Shown here: positions 24,981 through 38,679 of the stretch, piece by piece
Layout of the letters: each line of letters opens with the position of its first letter
Numbering within the stretch: position 1 is the first letter of the stretch
Origin: Zhengitettix transpicula
Taxonomy: Eukaryota; Arthropoda; Insecta; Orthoptera; Tetrigidae
Length of the DNA: 64,000 bases
NCBI GenBank assembly: GCA_037074705.1
Contig: CM073590.1
Location: 46,412,395-46,476,394, forward strand
Reading direction: 5' to 3'
Program-made: the position numbers and the translations under genes
The notes under the pieces: generated by a model
What the model saw: the letters and a program-made list of their open reading frames with translations, nothing else
What the model was told of the DNA's origin: nothing
Database searches by the model: none

Positions 24981-25974
24981 CCCGGATGCAGTGGACCACA
25001 CATGTACTTAACTTCGATTGTTCAATTAAAGAGAAATATTCTGTGCTTTTAACGTGTCCATTTAACAAGCTGAAAGTGTTGAACGTTTCTATTTCTGTTG
25101 TTCTATTTAAATTGAATTCACCCCTGCCCAATCGTTCCTCGGTCCGATGAGAATTTCCACTCAACTAATTTTTAAATAAATAATCAACTAAAAAAATCAG
25201 ATTTAGAAATTTTTATTATGTAAAAAATTATTTATTAAAATACTCTGCGATAAAACTGACTCACATTGTCCATAGTTTTAAAACCTGCAGAGTTGTATTA
25301 TTTATTAAAATAAATGACCTCTCAAATACAATTAATTAATTCTAGCAACAATTCTTAATTTATAAGCTTTAATTAATATTTATACGAGATCCCAGATATT
25401 TTACAAATAAGGTTGAAACTTTCGTGTATAATAAATTATATTTATCTTATAATGTGGAAATTTATGTTTTGCAAGCAAAAATAACTTTCACTGAATTACT
25501 GAAAATCACTACAGACGTTATTTAAAAGTAAATATTATTTTTCTATATTTCATTACCCGCAAAAATCTCCCTATTTTTCCTGCGTAGAAGCAATAGAAAA
25601 GGTAAAATCTTTTGTTCAAATTGAAAACATTATTTTTCTTAAGTGGATTTTGAATTATTTTTAAGTAATAATTCAAAAGACAAATTTGTTTGAGCCATAT
25701 AAAAGTAATAATAATTTTCTTGGTAAATCATGCTCGAAATGAAATATATACAAATATTTGCACGAGAGCGCAACGCGCTTCAACTCGTCCACCTCCGGAC
25801 GGGTCAACTCACTACATGTACCAAACACAATAAAAATATGAATTAAATATTATAATATCGATTTTATCTATATCAAAATAAAATAAATTTAGAAAAAAAT
25901 TATTTTAGATAATTGATATTTAAAGATAGAGGTTACTTGAGTTCAATTCATATAATGGTCACAATCTCATGATA
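24981..25974. other. intergenic upstream of gene 1
   Basis: AT-rich sequence. The open frame at 24973-25164 is unassigned. Confidence 0.35.
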
Positions 25975-26220
25975 GCATAAGACGGGATTGACAAACGTGA
26001 GTGAAACTAAGGCCACGTCACTATGTTAAAGGTTCCCAATACGTATCCATCTAATTGTAATGCAGAGAAAATTCCATAGAAACCTGTATCAGGTTGGTCG
26101 GTCTGTCTGACTAGCACCATACCCTGGAGAGGTTTTCTGTGAGGACGCAGTGTTCTCGACTTCAGGCCTAGGCTAGTTTTCGATGCAACTGACCAACTGA
26201 TCAAATGGAATTAGCGGACA
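25975..26220 (+). repeat. GC-rich repeat, strongly diverged copy
   Basis: Faint but ordered matches: AGCATAAGACGGGATTGA, TAATGCAGAGAAAATTCCA, AAACCTGTATCAGGTTGGTC, GTTTTCTGTGAGGACGCAG, and a degraded block ending AATTAGCGGACA. Confidence 0.55.
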
Positions 26221-26289
26221 TTTATTGATGTCCCAATGACTACTACCCTGGTTTATACACATCTCAAAAGTGACATTTTCTTTTTGAGG

Positions 26290-26565
26290 GCGACAGACTA
26301 CAGCAGGGTAACTCACGTGGTGCCAACTCTCCTTTAATAGCATAGGAAGGGGTTTGAGGCTGAGAATTCGGAAGGGAGAACAAGGGAACCATGGGTTAAC
26401 TAATGCTCCTGGGCAATAATTTAAAGATCCTACCCGGAATTTGTATAAATAATTAGCAGGGCAAAGTCTGTAATACCTGCTTCAGGTAGGTCGGGCTCAT
26501 GGTACTTGTCTCACGTACTTCCGATTGCGGGAGTAGTGCTTGTAGTATGAACGCAGAATTTCCTT
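26290..26565 (+). repeat. GC-rich repeat, diverged head half
   Basis: Contains GACTACAGCAGGGTAACTCA, CCTTTAATAGCATAGGAAGG, ATGGGTTAACTAATGCTCC, CCTGCTTCAGGTAGGTCGGG and TTCCGATTGCGGGAG. It follows the previous copy in the same orientation. Confidence 0.75.
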
Positions 26566-29500
26566 CTCCAAAGAGAAAATAATAATTATTAATATATCTC
26601 CAAGATGTTCGGATATTAATTTCTAAGTACAACTGATTACAACTTGACTATACTCAATAAACAGTATAAACAGAATATTCACAATTTGCTCTAATAATAA
26701 AAAAAATTATACACCGAATTATTCAGGGTGAATGGAAATCAAAATATGAACTTACGAAGTTCAAAAGGTGCCTTGGTACCTGCGTTCGTTATTTGACCTT
26801 TATATGTTGAAGCATCACAGATATGAAACTTGCACAGTAGGTGCATCAGAATATTCGATTGAAATACTGACGATGTAAAAATATATTTTTCGCAGCTACC
26901 AAAGTTTTATTTACACTACCGAGCTACTGTTGAAATAAATCTATAAACATATTTTACCTCAAAAGGAATCGATATGCTGGAAGACAATATATTTTGTGTG
27001 TTTTCGTCAAAACGTTTGATAGATATAATAAAATATAAACATGTTCCATTATGTTTAGTACAAATTATAATCTACTTGTCGTTTTGATTTTAATCGCGTA
27101 TATGATAAGCATACATATAGCATATATTAAATATTCTGATTATATATTGATTTTAATTAAGTTAGTTATCAATGAAATTTTTGCATTACGCCTTCACAGT
27201 TTCCGGGGATTTTGAATGGAAAAGGAATGAGAGCAGAAACAGAATTACTATTGTGGCTTTATCTACTACCGTGGATTTATAATTTAAATATCTATCAATC
27301 TCATAGGTCATAATTTATTGAATATATATTTCGATCAACATCTCCGTACCTTTCGATGAAACTCGCCTGATTGACTTAATATATGTATGAAAATGTAAAA
27401 ATAATACATTCTTGAATAGAATGGCCAAAATGTACAATTAGTCTTTATAATTGAGACGATAACAGACAAACAGAAAGGTGGCCACTTAGGGTGAGCGAAA
27501 GCCATGACCACGTGCTGAAGATAAAATTGTCTTCACGCTGTCATGTTCCGCTACAAACTTTCTTGGGCTGAAAAGAAATGTGCACTGACCAGTAAACATG
27601 GTACGCTGGAAAATGGAAGTCAGTATTGTTACTATTTGCAAGTCATAGGCTAATTTATTGTTGGAATTAACTCTTATCAAATTATTCATAACTTTGTCTG
27701 TTAAATTTAATGGATTATAATAATAAATATATGGATACATAGTATATGAAAAAGTTGTTAAAACGTGAAATCGCATTAATTATACATATAAAATGTATAA
27801 TTTTAAAGTTAGTTTATAAAGTAATTTTTGCAATACTTTTGAGAAGTAATGATATCATTATAATAAATATTATGAAGATTAGCGTTTTTCATTGTTTTTT
27901 TGAATGAAGATTTATTAATGGAAATAAATATTCACCCTGGGGCAGATACATAATAAATAGATGTTTGAAGTAATTCTGAATGAAAATATAGTCTACTTAA
28001 CAATACTTTTTTCCTTAAATAAACGAAATATGAGTTTCCATTATGTAGTTTGTAATACATTTTGCAGTCTGTAAAACTGCTGCAGCCAGGCTGTCCCACT
28101 CCTCAAATAAGTTATTATTAAGAAGAAGAATTTTTGTAGGTCTGTTAGTGCTTCCTATATTTGATTTTGAAACCACGTTCAATTATATTCGTTTTATGAC
28201 CAATGATCAACAAGTACGTATTCCAATACATATTAATGTCTACCTTTACCGCTTTTACGTACTTCATATTTATTATTATTAATTATTCTCTTCTCAGGGC
28301 TCACTAATCAGCCTGTTATTAATTTCGCTGTTTCCCTCACCCAATGTCGTCGTCTTTGTCAATTCGTTACCGTGATTTCTGACAGAAAAAAGCAGTTACC
28401 GCTACATAATTCTTACTCGAACTTTCAAGTTATCCCCAATCGTGCAATTTATCTTCCACGCTCCTTTTCCATATGTCAGCAGTTGGTTTGCACAATGTTC
28501 AAGTGCATGCCGATTGAGTCCAATATATAGTTTTACTTAAAACTGAAGACTTTCTTTTAAATACAACCCGTGAGAACTGGTAATCCTATCTCTTCTTTTA
28601 ACTATCGTCTTTATCAGATTGTTCAACAAATTCAGTGAACTAAAGCTATGTTTATCCTAGTTGCCTACAATAATTATTTTCGTAAGCTTCGACACTTCCA
28701 AATATTAGGCCTACGCTACTTCAGGATTCTCTTCCTGATTATTTTGTATAATATATAAGTAGCAATTCAGGGATTGTGTAGTTATTTTTTTGTAAGGGTA
28801 GTCGTTGTACCTATTAATATTTTCACGTGTCAGTCGCAGAAATCACGAAAATTTTATAAATATAAGGAAACTATAATTTATATCAGTTCTGTCTCTACGC
28901 TAATTTATATTAAACAAAGGTCGTTTTTCCGTTGATAAAAATTACTATGCGTTCATACAGCCTAATGTTATTTCTGATTCATAATAAAAATAAATATTTA
29001 TTAGCATAATGAAAATAAAACTCATAATTATGTGTGTGTCATATGCAAAATATTAAAATCGTGTTCGTTATAATTTATGTTAATACATTGCCCTATAAAA
29101 GCTGAGAAATAATTCTTCACAAACAGTTTGCACGAATCTTACACGTAATTTTTGTAGTGAATAATTCCTTGAAAAGTTTAACTAAATAACGAATTCACTG
29201 CTAAAAACGTCCACTACCAGTTTCACCAAAAAAGATTAACTTCAAACAAATTTTGATAGAATGAATTATGAATTTACAAAATCTATTGTGCTCAGAAAAT
29301 TTCATCGTTTCTGCTAAACCATCAAAAACTTTCTGATATTACCATTAAATAAATGCGAATAAAAATCCAGAGCAATTGTACCGTATATTTTATTGAGAAA
29401 ACAACAAATAAAGCATATAGTTTTCAAATTTCAACTGAATCAAATCCACAGGGAAATACAAAACGTCTGGGATTTTGGACTATCGTAGGGTCAGAGCAAT

Positions 29501-30249
29501 CTCAAATCTGATCCCCGACCAGCAATATTTGACAATCAATAAATACAAGTTTTTATTTTACGGTAGTACCGAAAATTTATAATAAGCATCAATAAGGTGT
29601 AACTAAAATTTTGCGTGCCTGCTTCATTTTATTTTAATATCGTTATACTACTCGATTCAAGACGTATCTGTATTTATTATTTATTATGGTTGTGAGATTT
29701 TTAATGATGATTTGTCCAATATTATCATATTTTGTTATTAAAAAATCACGTTCGAAGTAAGTTGTATAGATGTTTCTATAAATGAAAACTACCAGGGGAA
29801 CTGACTATTACATAACATGTTTGATAATTCTGACTAGAATATAATTTTAGACATACTTCTGAAATCAACATTAGCGACACGTAAAATTCATCCGTTGATT
29901 TTTTAAAAGAAACTGTACATTTATTACTTATCATTTCTTACATGCACTCTGATAAGGGTCGCTTAGAACTTAATTTCAAAGGTACAAATTTATTATTTGT
30001 AATCATGCTGTAAGATTCTTAACAATATCGTGGCCATGAGAGTACTTAAATGAAACTATAATTTAAATCAACAAAGTATAGGGATTGAGGTTAACTTTCA
30101 ATTAAAATTTCATGTGTAAATAGTAAAGAATTTTTTCACTGATTTCCCAAAACATCATATATGAAAATCAGAAATTTCTTTTTTTTGTGGTATCCCGACA
30201 CCTCACAAAATGAACATATTAGATTACTTTTTTTGGGAAGGGGGGGGGA
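26566..30249. other. long intergenic stretch without a recognised gene
   Basis: AT-rich sequence. The open frame at 27486-27776 on the minus strand has no signal peptide, domain or splice context I can support. No repeat with a partner elsewhere in the window was seen. Confidence 0.35.
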
Positions 30250-30780
30250 GTGTAGACAGGCTATGTATAGGGTAATACACCTCCCCTCTTATAGTATAGG
30301 AAAGGGATTTGAAAGGGGGGATGCGGAAGGGAGAATGAAGGTAGCCAAGGGTTAACTAGGGCCCCCGGGCTACGGTTTAAGGATCCTACCCGGCATTCGC
30401 CTAAAAGTAATGCAGGACAAACCCTATAAAAACTTGCATCAGGTAGGTCGGGCATTTGGTAATTGTCCCACGCCCTTCCGATGGCGTAAGAGGGGTTTGC
30501 TGTGGGGACGCAGCATTGCCTTCTCCTTGCCTCGACCAGTTTAGGAGGCAGCTGGCCGACTATTCCCATAGGAATAGCGGACAACTCTTACCGTATGCCC
30601 AAGGTCTGCGACCCCGGAACATACACCTCTCAAAACACGTCAAGGTGCCTCGGCATGTGGGAACCTTAGTTCAAAATACCAGAGAGTTGTGAGGGCATCC
30701 CCAAAGGTAGCCCCCGTCAGAGATCTCTGGGCAGGTTTACCTGCGAGAGAATCCTCTCGCATGCTTCCCTTGACGTTAGA
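30250..30780 (+). repeat. GC-rich repeat, near full length (second subfamily)
   Basis: Starts with AGACAGGCTATGTATAGGGT and CCCCTCTTATAGTATAGGAA. It continues through all central blocks to the tail (TACCTGCGAGAGAATCCTCT). A poly-G tract directly precedes the head. Confidence 0.9.
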
Positions 30781-31760
30781 TTTCAGTTTTCAATAATATT
30801 TATTTTCACCTGTGTCAAAATTTACCAGAAAGAAGCAACGTATTTAACTCAGTACCGTATTTCATGCGTTTCTGACACAAGAGGCACGTAGTGTTTTGCC
30901 TCTGATTATATTAGTTCAGAAATTAAAATTCTATACCTGTACTTCCTAACATAAAAAAAATGTTGACGTATAAATTTTCGGCTTATATTTTTTTACATTG
31001 ATAACAAAATTACTACTTCATATCAAAGAGACGCGGGAAACTTTTTTAAATAGAAATATATCTTTATCTTAATGCGAATTTATTAATAACCAACACCGAT
31101 GAGTGAGAAGAATCACCACGTCTGCCACGAATCTGTTCGTATATGTATTTATTATCTGATAAAGATCGTCCAATTCATAACTGGATATCTAAGAAAAGTA
31201 TTAGACGATTGTGGACATTTTAATTTATTTCATTGGCGATAATAGCTCTGTCAAGAGATAATGGTAACTCTTTTCATGACCTGCAATAAAGTGCAATTAA
31301 AGAATACAACCACACACAATATGTCAATAAAAAAGAAAAGCCTTTTTGTTTTTTACTTAGACAAATCGTATCCAAATATTTCTCTTTGAAATTGTTCGTT
31401 AATGTAACAACACACTTGCCTTTTCAAGACAAAAATGATATTGCTCCAACATATTCCGGTAGTAAAAGAAAAATAATTCCACGGGACGAACTGAAGCTGT
31501 AAACGTGTTCCTTTCAGGTAACGTTAAATCATAACTGGTTTGTTCGAGAACTTCTTAAACTTTCCAGTAAAAAACTTGCTAATTTCTGTTTTGTTATACA
31601 CTATATTATTTTAATAGTTAAATTTAAGATTTTTTGAGGTATTTATGATGCATCTCTTGAAAATAAGAACAAAGTAAGTACAGTTACTCGTAATATTCGA
31701 ATTTGGAAACTGGTTGTAGAGTGCATTTACACTTTAGACACATTGCAATTGAAGAATTTT
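30781..31760. other. intergenic, nothing clear
   Basis: Positions 31018-31060 (GAGACGCGGGAAACTTTTTT) have a diverged partner at 32592-32635 (AAGACGCGAGGAAATTTTTT), suggesting another low-copy repeat. No gene is visible. Confidence 0.35.
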
Positions 31761-31779
31761 TTCTTAAATATCCTACAAG

Positions 31780-31862
31780 AATCGTTACCGACCTCCTGTC
31801 AGCGTTACTGCCTCGCATCACAGAGGTCCGGGGTTCGAATCCTGGCAAGGGCATACCAAATG
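31780..31862 (+). repeat. tRNA-like SINE head
   Basis: Contains AGCGTTACTGCCTCGCATCA, then CAGAGGTCCGGGGTTCGAATCC. The B-box GGTTCGAATCC is intact but the A-box is degenerate. It matches 52915-52985 (minus strand) block for block. It does not fold as an intact tRNA, and the following sequence is not tRNA, so it is a SINE or tRNA-derived relic. The closest feel is a Val-type tRNA, which is inference. Confidence 0.6.
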
Positions 31863-31879
31863 AGATCCCCGACAAAGTC

Positions 31880-34830
31880 GAAATACAACAGTGCAGAATT
31901 TCGCTAATGACCTTAGCAATTGATGCGACTATAAATACAATAAATTAAAAAATGAGTTAAATAATTGTTACAGGGAGGAGCGCTCAATTTTTCCGTTGAA
32001 GATTGATCCTTGAAACAGTTATTTGCAAATTATGCCAAAAATATTATTTTTTAATCTGAAAGAAATCTGTGAAATTGAATAATATAAATTCTATAATTTG
32101 TTAAAGAAAAATTATATAAAGCCGAGAAAATAAACATCCAAATTGAATACTTGTCTAACTTATTTTTCTTTAGGTAATAATTTTCCGGCATTGGTAGAAA
32201 AATATAACATTTTTCACTGTTCTGTCACATTAGTCCATCTTTAAGAAACAAAATATTAGATCTCCGTGATAATAGTAATCATTTTTCCTGAGTTATTAGC
32301 TTCTTGCATGGTTCCCTGAACAATCGAAAATTGAATAAAAATATTCACATTAAAATTACAATTCAGTTAGGAGACTCGATGAAGAACAACTAGGTATCTA
32401 CCCCCAAAATTAATTAAAAATCTTACTGAATGTTATTTATGTCAGAGAACAAATACTTTGCATAAAATCTGGAATATAACATTGAAATTAAAATATGTTC
32501 TTGCTGGTTATATAAATCTTTATGAATACGTATATGTTAATCGTCAAATAAATATTTATTATATTTGGAAAAAGGAAAACGGCAATCTCTGATGAGACAA
32601 GACGCGAGGAAATTTTTTTAGAATGTTTCTATACTGGCATATGTCAGACTAATGTACACTAGAAAAACTAGGAAGAAAAACTGTATAAAATAATGTTACC
32701 ACAATCTACGAGGTACGGTACTCGGACAAACATTAAATGATTCCTAAAACTATAGTACATAAATTGATTCAGTTGGAGTATTGCCTGTTTTACACACTTT
32801 TCCGTCGTAATACTTTTATATTTAATTTTTATAATTTCTTCATTTGATAGCTGGGCTTTTAATACGTTTATAACTTTGTTTTCCAAACACTAACACTACT
32901 GGACTATGACAATTAAGCAAATATATTTATTGATTTAATTACAGTACTGTAAAATGACATCACTAAAATTTTGTCTTTTTCAGGTGATTGACAATGTAAC
33001 TAGCGCATTAATTAAGGAAAAATAAGATCTAGCGACGTGAGAATATTTCAAACGTTCCACAATATTAATAGTAATGTTTTTAAAATCTTAAATAATTTTC
33101 ATTATTATAATAAAAGTCTATGTACTTGTTTACCATACTTAAAAAAAATTATTTTTATTATTTTAGCAAAGATCAAACTTTATCCAGCTTAAAGATTGAA
33201 GCCTTTCCCGGTGCAGTTGTTCAATATATTGTTTATCCAGCTTCTTTGTACTGGCATATTATTTCGAATCTTAGAAAATATTCATATGAAACATCAGTCT
33301 GTTATTTCGAAATTAGCCCTTACGGGATCTTAGATTTAATTTAGTGCGTGTTTGACACCGCATAATCATGCTAAGGCTTTTTATTCAATAATTCAAAATA
33401 AATACTTTTGTACAATGAAAACCTTCACAGTTTTATACATAGATGACTTGGAGATCTTTGCTTGTAAATATTCGAACAGAAATAATTAGAGTACAATGTA
33501 AGAGGTTAATTGGCGTTTCTCAGAAGTTGTGCGGCTAGCGAAAGCTTGACTGCACCCAGCTTCCAGCCCGCGCCAAGAAAGCGATGGGAGATTCCCGGCC
33601 TGGTTGACCTGTTCTTGATGTGTCTGCTTTCTTGTACCTATGGCTCGTATGCTAACTTTCTTCGCTATTATAAACATATAGATCCATTTTACCGTCTCAG
33701 GAAGGATATGCATACAATGGATTGTAAACTGAGAATACGAAAAGTATATTCTTTGATATAAAAAGAAGTTGGTGGATCTGAATATTCTCAGAGTAATAAA
33801 GACAATATTTACTGAGGATGGAATTCGCTTTCATTTTTCATATATTTTGCGGAAGTTAATTCCTTACTAATTTTGATTAGCAGGTGCATCCGACGTCGAA
33901 AAATCCAGCCTTGGTAACACTATGTCGTATAATATCATTAACAGTTAAATCTTGGAGTTGTTCTGTTTGATTCTGTGATTACAATCTAATCATCTAATAA
34001 ATAAAATAGACCGTTTTTGTGTGGTTGTATTTTGTTCCACTTACAAATCTACACCCGTGGAGCAAATTTTACTGTCCTGAGGTTGTAGTAAAGGTAGCTT
34101 GAAGATCACTTTAATACAAACCTTTGTTACGGCAACTTGTTAGTGTAATAGTTATTCTGTGACCATAGGCGCAAGATAATATGTTGTATTTAGTTCAAGA
34201 TATGTTGTACACTAATAAACTCTTCCGTAAAACTTAATAGTACAGTGTGTGTTAAAAATACCTTACCGCTGTCTGTATATCTCGTTATGAAGAATGTGAT
34301 GAATGTCCTTAAATAATTATTCTAGCGTTTCTCGATTTGTCTCAAAGGAGAAGATCCTTTCCATATTCTCACTTTTCCTATTGAGCATTTCAGAACACTT
34401 GCTATATCTCACGACAGTTAATAAAGAAGACAAAACCGCGACCAGGGAAGCTAGCTATATCATGGTTGCATGTTCAAATTGAACACATATGTTTATTTAC
34501 GTTTAGAATCAAACTTGGATCGTATTGCCTTCATAATTTATCTCCACGCAAAAATAAGGTTTCGTTTTCAACAAGAATATAAAATCTAATTCATTCGAGA
34601 TGTGAATCACTAAAGGTTTCATAAAGCCATGATAAAAATATTTAGCTAAATTGAAACATCTTACTGAAATATTCATGTATTAGATGAAGCGTGAACAAGT
34701 AATATCCGCTATATATCAGTAACGTTCACGTTTATTAACATTGAATTATTAAAATTGGATTATGAATACAATTTATTTTATAAGTTAAGAAATGTAGAAA
34801 TTAATACTAACACCAATATTTTCTTTCTGT
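31880..34830. other. intergenic, unassigned
   Basis: Positions 33505-33625 form a local GC-rich block with open frames on both strands and no recognisable product. The remainder is AT-rich with no feature I can support. Confidence 0.35.
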
Positions 34831-34831
34831 A

Positions 34832-35150
34832 GAGTCACAGGATACATGAGGATAATCCACGTGGTAAAAACTCCCCTCTAATACCATCGGAAGAGATTTG
34901 AAGGGGGGGGTGCGGAAGGGTAGAGGAAGGTAGCCAAGGGTTAACTAAGACCCCTGGGCTATAGTTTAAGGATCCTACTCGGCATTTGCATTAAAGTGAT
35001 GCAGGACACACCTTAGGAAACCTGCATCACGTACGTCGGGCATTCGGTACTTGTCCCACACCCTTACGATAGCGGGAGAGGGATTTGCTGTGGGGACGCT
35101 TCATTCGCATCTCCGTGCCTCGACCACTTCAGGACGCAGCTGGCCGAATA
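34832..35150 (+). repeat. GC-rich repeat, truncated after the centre
   Basis: Runs from ACAGGATACATGAGGATAAT to CAGGACGCAGCTGGCCGAAT, where unrelated AT-rich sequence starts. Confidence 0.85.
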
Positions 35151-36510
35151 GAAATATTTTTACATGAGAGTAAACGTAAAAAAAATATATTGATAACAAG
35201 TTACACTTTTATTGATAGAAACGAAATCAATGCCTTACATTTTACTAAAGTACTACTTGAAGAATTTAATAATATCATAAATATTAATTTTTTTACAATA
35301 TTTTCATACAATTAACCTAATGATAATCTGTTTTCTACAAAATGCAGTCATCAACCTTAATATTTTCTTTTTGTGTCAATGTAACATGTGAAAAATCTTA
35401 CCTGTTATTTTCTACTTAGTCGCGCTTGCTTTCCCCTAATCTAAAGAGGATCGTGTAACTTTTCATCAAAGAAACATCTAATTGGATGATTTTAATTAGT
35501 GAATGCTCGTCAAGTTGTCGGAAATTCTCGTCTTTGCTTTATTAGCACTGTGATCTTTGGTTTTATTTTTCTTTCCTGTCTGACTGAGATTTGGATTGCA
35601 TAACCACTTATACTTTTTATATTTATACAACATATGTTCAAAGCTACATCATATACCATGAAAAATTGACAAATACTTTAATAAATAACCATATAAATAA
35701 TAATAAATAACCACATGATGAAAATTTAAATTCTGTACTTTTTTAGAAGATTTTCACTTTTTCCAAATAACTACGAAGATTGTTATAGCAAGAAACTCAT
35801 GTTTTTATATGATAATTATCGGTCTTCAGAGGCTCAGATACAACAGAGTCTATCGAAAGAAAAAAAATACTATGAACAATTGCTAATCGCATAACATATG
35901 ACTCTAAGCTCAGAGCAAAGAACCCAAGGGAAACATAACACAACGTAGTGATGTCAATATGACGATGATGTATAATATACTATGACGGTAAATCAAATAC
36001 TCTACTACGGTATAGATAGGCTTAACTATACTTGATAATATCACAAGTATTTAATTATTTATTTCGTGAACATCATCATTTCTCACATCCAGAATGGACC
36101 TCCCTCCAAATCCTTTTCAATTGTCATAGTTTTAGGAAACATTCGTATAGACTACCAAATTACCTCTGTGACAGACAACAGATTACAAGACTTCCCACAA
36201 CCTTCTCGAATGCAATCACAATCTTCTGAAAGATATCTATACTTCTATTCGACTAAAAGTGGGATTAAATAAAACCGTAATTGTGCCGAATGTGACCCAT
36301 CGAATTACAGATCATGTTATTCACCCACCATGCCAGCGGGGATGAACATAGACGGAAGTTACATCGGGACTGTTGCAATTTTTCATATTGTAATGAGCAA
36401 AATTGAAATGCTAATTAAATGATATAAATTAACAAAATATTATTAAGATTATAAAACTTTTAATTGCCAAAGATTATTTTAACAGGTGTTTTTAGTTTTT
36501 GTTTTACAAA
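35151..36510. other. intergenic, unassigned
   Basis: AT-rich sequence. The overlapping short frames at 36032-36272 have no recognised similarity. Confidence 0.35.
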
Positions 36511-36513
36511 TGA

Positions 36514-37375
36514 TTTGCCCTAGGTTGGCACGCCGAATTCAATTAAGATTTATAAACAAATTTTTATTTTATAATTTGTGGCGTACAAGGTAAATTACAA
36601 ACTTTTATATTTTACAAACAATCAAATCTAATGGCTCTTCTTCTCAGGGTCCTTACTGGGTTTGATAAGTAAGAAACAATCAAGATTATAAATTAAATAA
36701 ATAACAATTCAAACAAATTGAAACGAACGGAATACGAAATGAAAAGAAACGAAATGAAACGAAATCTGACTATACCCTTAATTACCGTTTACAGAATTTA
36801 ATTATTTTGGCTTGTACTTACAAATGTCCTGCTGGTACCAGACTATGTTTTGGAGCTTGGGACACAATTCACATCAAGGCCATTAATCACAGAATCTACA
36901 CTTGAACAAACACACGGTTGTATTTCTTGGATTACTCCTGCAGGAACTCGATTATCTGCAACTCCTGTCAACCGTCGGACGTATTAAATTTCAATTCTCT
37001 TTGCGGAAAATGTTATTTCGGAGCGCGTATGTATCTGAACGGGGCGCTAAACCTTTTGTTTAAGCTTTTCAGATTTTTATATAACTTGTCTCTCCGTCCA
37101 GATCTTTTTACAAATGTAATGATTAACGTAAGTCTCTCAGTTGAATTACTAAGTTTGGACCACGCTGTTCATACTCTGAAATTTCTGCTTCTTTTCTCGT
37201 CCACAATATTAGCCAGACTGCGCCGTTCACAACATTTGCCAGTCTGAGCCGCTCACAACAAAGACCGCCAGACAAAGAGTTTGCCGTCATTGTTGTCCTT
37301 TAAGAAAATTGTGCCGCTGAACAATCCGATTTATATAAACAATTAATGGCCTCCTTAATTAGTATTACAATATAT
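36514..37375 (-). mobile_element. solo-LTR-like relic 1 with primer-binding-site-like end
   Basis: Read on the minus strand it starts TGTAATACTAATTAAG and has TATATAAATCGG about 40 bp in. It contains a GAAACGAAATCTGAC block (plus strand) shared with relics 2 and 3. It ends with AATAAAAATTTG and then CGGCGTGCCAACCTAGGGC, which resembles the TGGCGCCCAAC-type tRNA primer-binding site placed after a 5' LTR. No gag or pol frame was found beyond it. Confidence 0.5.
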
Positions 37376-37667
37376 ATAGGGAACTCTAAAATACCTCTTG
37401 GGACTTGTAGTATATCCTGTTTTTAATAGAAACTCATGGCCGGAAACGTACCGTTTCCGTGCTACAACTATTTCGAAACAGGTTATTAGCGCGACCACTT
37501 TTTCTTACGTAATTTAGACTTGAATCAGTGCATCACTTATCATACAATTAAAGTCATTACCAAGAAACAAATAGGAAACAATCATTTTGCTCAAAATCTT
37601 TTATTTACAGTAAAATTTAACCATCTGTTTTTGCTTATTTAGAAAGCATTATGATGTACTATAACTC

Positions 37668-38065
37668 CATTCGGTATGTCCGCCTCCAACGTCGTTGCAC
37701 ATATTGTGCCTACAAATGATGTTCTCGTAAGCTCTCTCCATCAAGTCTGCCGTCTCTTAAATCTGTGCAGCGACTACAACTCGTGCCCGCATATCTTCCT
37801 CTGTTTCTAGTGAAGTCTGGTACCAAAATATTCATATGACCCCATAGGAGAAAGCCCAATGGAGTCAAACCAGTTATCATCGTTTGGACCTCCGCGACCT
37901 ATCCATCATTGTCTGAATCGTGGGTACTCAGACGTCCCCGAACATCAAGTTCTGAATCCACAAGTATTGAACGGTACGGTATCCAAAAACACGCCAAATG
38001 TTTTTCATAGTAATATCACGTACGTAGGACCCGTTGGCTTGGGTTGGGAATGTACGGACCAATAA
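37668..38065 (-). pseudogene. IS630/Tc1-mariner-type transposase pseudogene, C-terminal part
   Basis: On the minus strand a broken frame gives WIGRGGP, then a degraded PLDFFLWGH-like stretch. This is followed by LETEEDMRARVVVAAQI, a stop codon, then ETADLMERAYENIICRHN and CNDVGGGHTE. The order W-I-G-R-G-G-P, LWG, ETEED-ARVVVAA, ET-MER-YEN and CN-VGG-H matches the C-terminal end of a widespread insect transposase family of the IS630/Tc1/mariner superfamily. Several stops and frameshifts make it inactive. Decayed upstream coding probably extends to about 38065 (GPY-like stretch). Confidence 0.6.
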
Positions 38066-38224
38066 CATGACCGTTTTGAAATATTTGTAGCGCGGAGACG
38101 GTAAGTAATCAAAATAAGACTTACTCAGTTCCCTCAACAAGTCCTCTAAAGTTAGTAATTTTCGAGCAGCCAATATACATATATATAACAATTCTACAGT
38201 CATGAGACAAACTTACTGAAACAT

Positions 38225-38632
38225 TACATGCCAAGGAACCTCGGCCTGTTTTGAGAGGTGTATGTTCCGGGGTTGCAGACTTTGGGCATACGGTAAGGGT
38301 TGTCCACTATTCCTATTGAAATAGTCGGCCAGCTGCCTCCTAAACTGGTCAAGGCACGGCGAGGGTACAGCTGCGACCCCACAGCAAACCCCTCTCCCGC
38401 CAACGGAAGGGCGTGGGACAAATACCAAATGCCCAACCTACCTGATGCGGTTTATTTCTAGGGTTTTCCATGCATCATTTTTAGGCGAATTGCCGGGTAA
38501 GATCCTTAAACCGTAGCCCGGAGGCCCTAGTTAACCTTGGCTACCTTTCCGCATCCCCACTTTCACTCTTTTTCCTATGCTATAAGAGGGGAGTTGCCAC
38601 TATGTGGATTACCCTATACATAGCCTGCCTAC
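38225..38632 (-). repeat. GC-rich repeat (second subfamily), reverse copy
   Basis: Runs from ACCTCGGCCTGTTTTGAGAG to GCCACTATGTGGATTACCC and TATACATAGCCTGCCTACA. It lies directly upstream of the second roughly 750 bp repeat. Confidence 0.9.
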
Positions 38633-38679
38633 ACCTTCAAATAAAAACTCAACATTGCCAGCTGCATAGTTTGTAAAGA

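Noticed and set aside
31096..31120. CCGATGAGTGAGAAGAATCACCACG as a hammerhead ribozyme
   Set aside because: The GTGA/TCAC stem is present but the GAAA core after the stem is replaced by CACG. It has no partner copy and is probably chance.
31780..31862. Functional tRNA gene
   Set aside because: The B-box is good but the A-box is degenerate, acceptor-stem complementarity is not visible, and a homologous copy sits at 52.9 kb with the same non-tRNA features.
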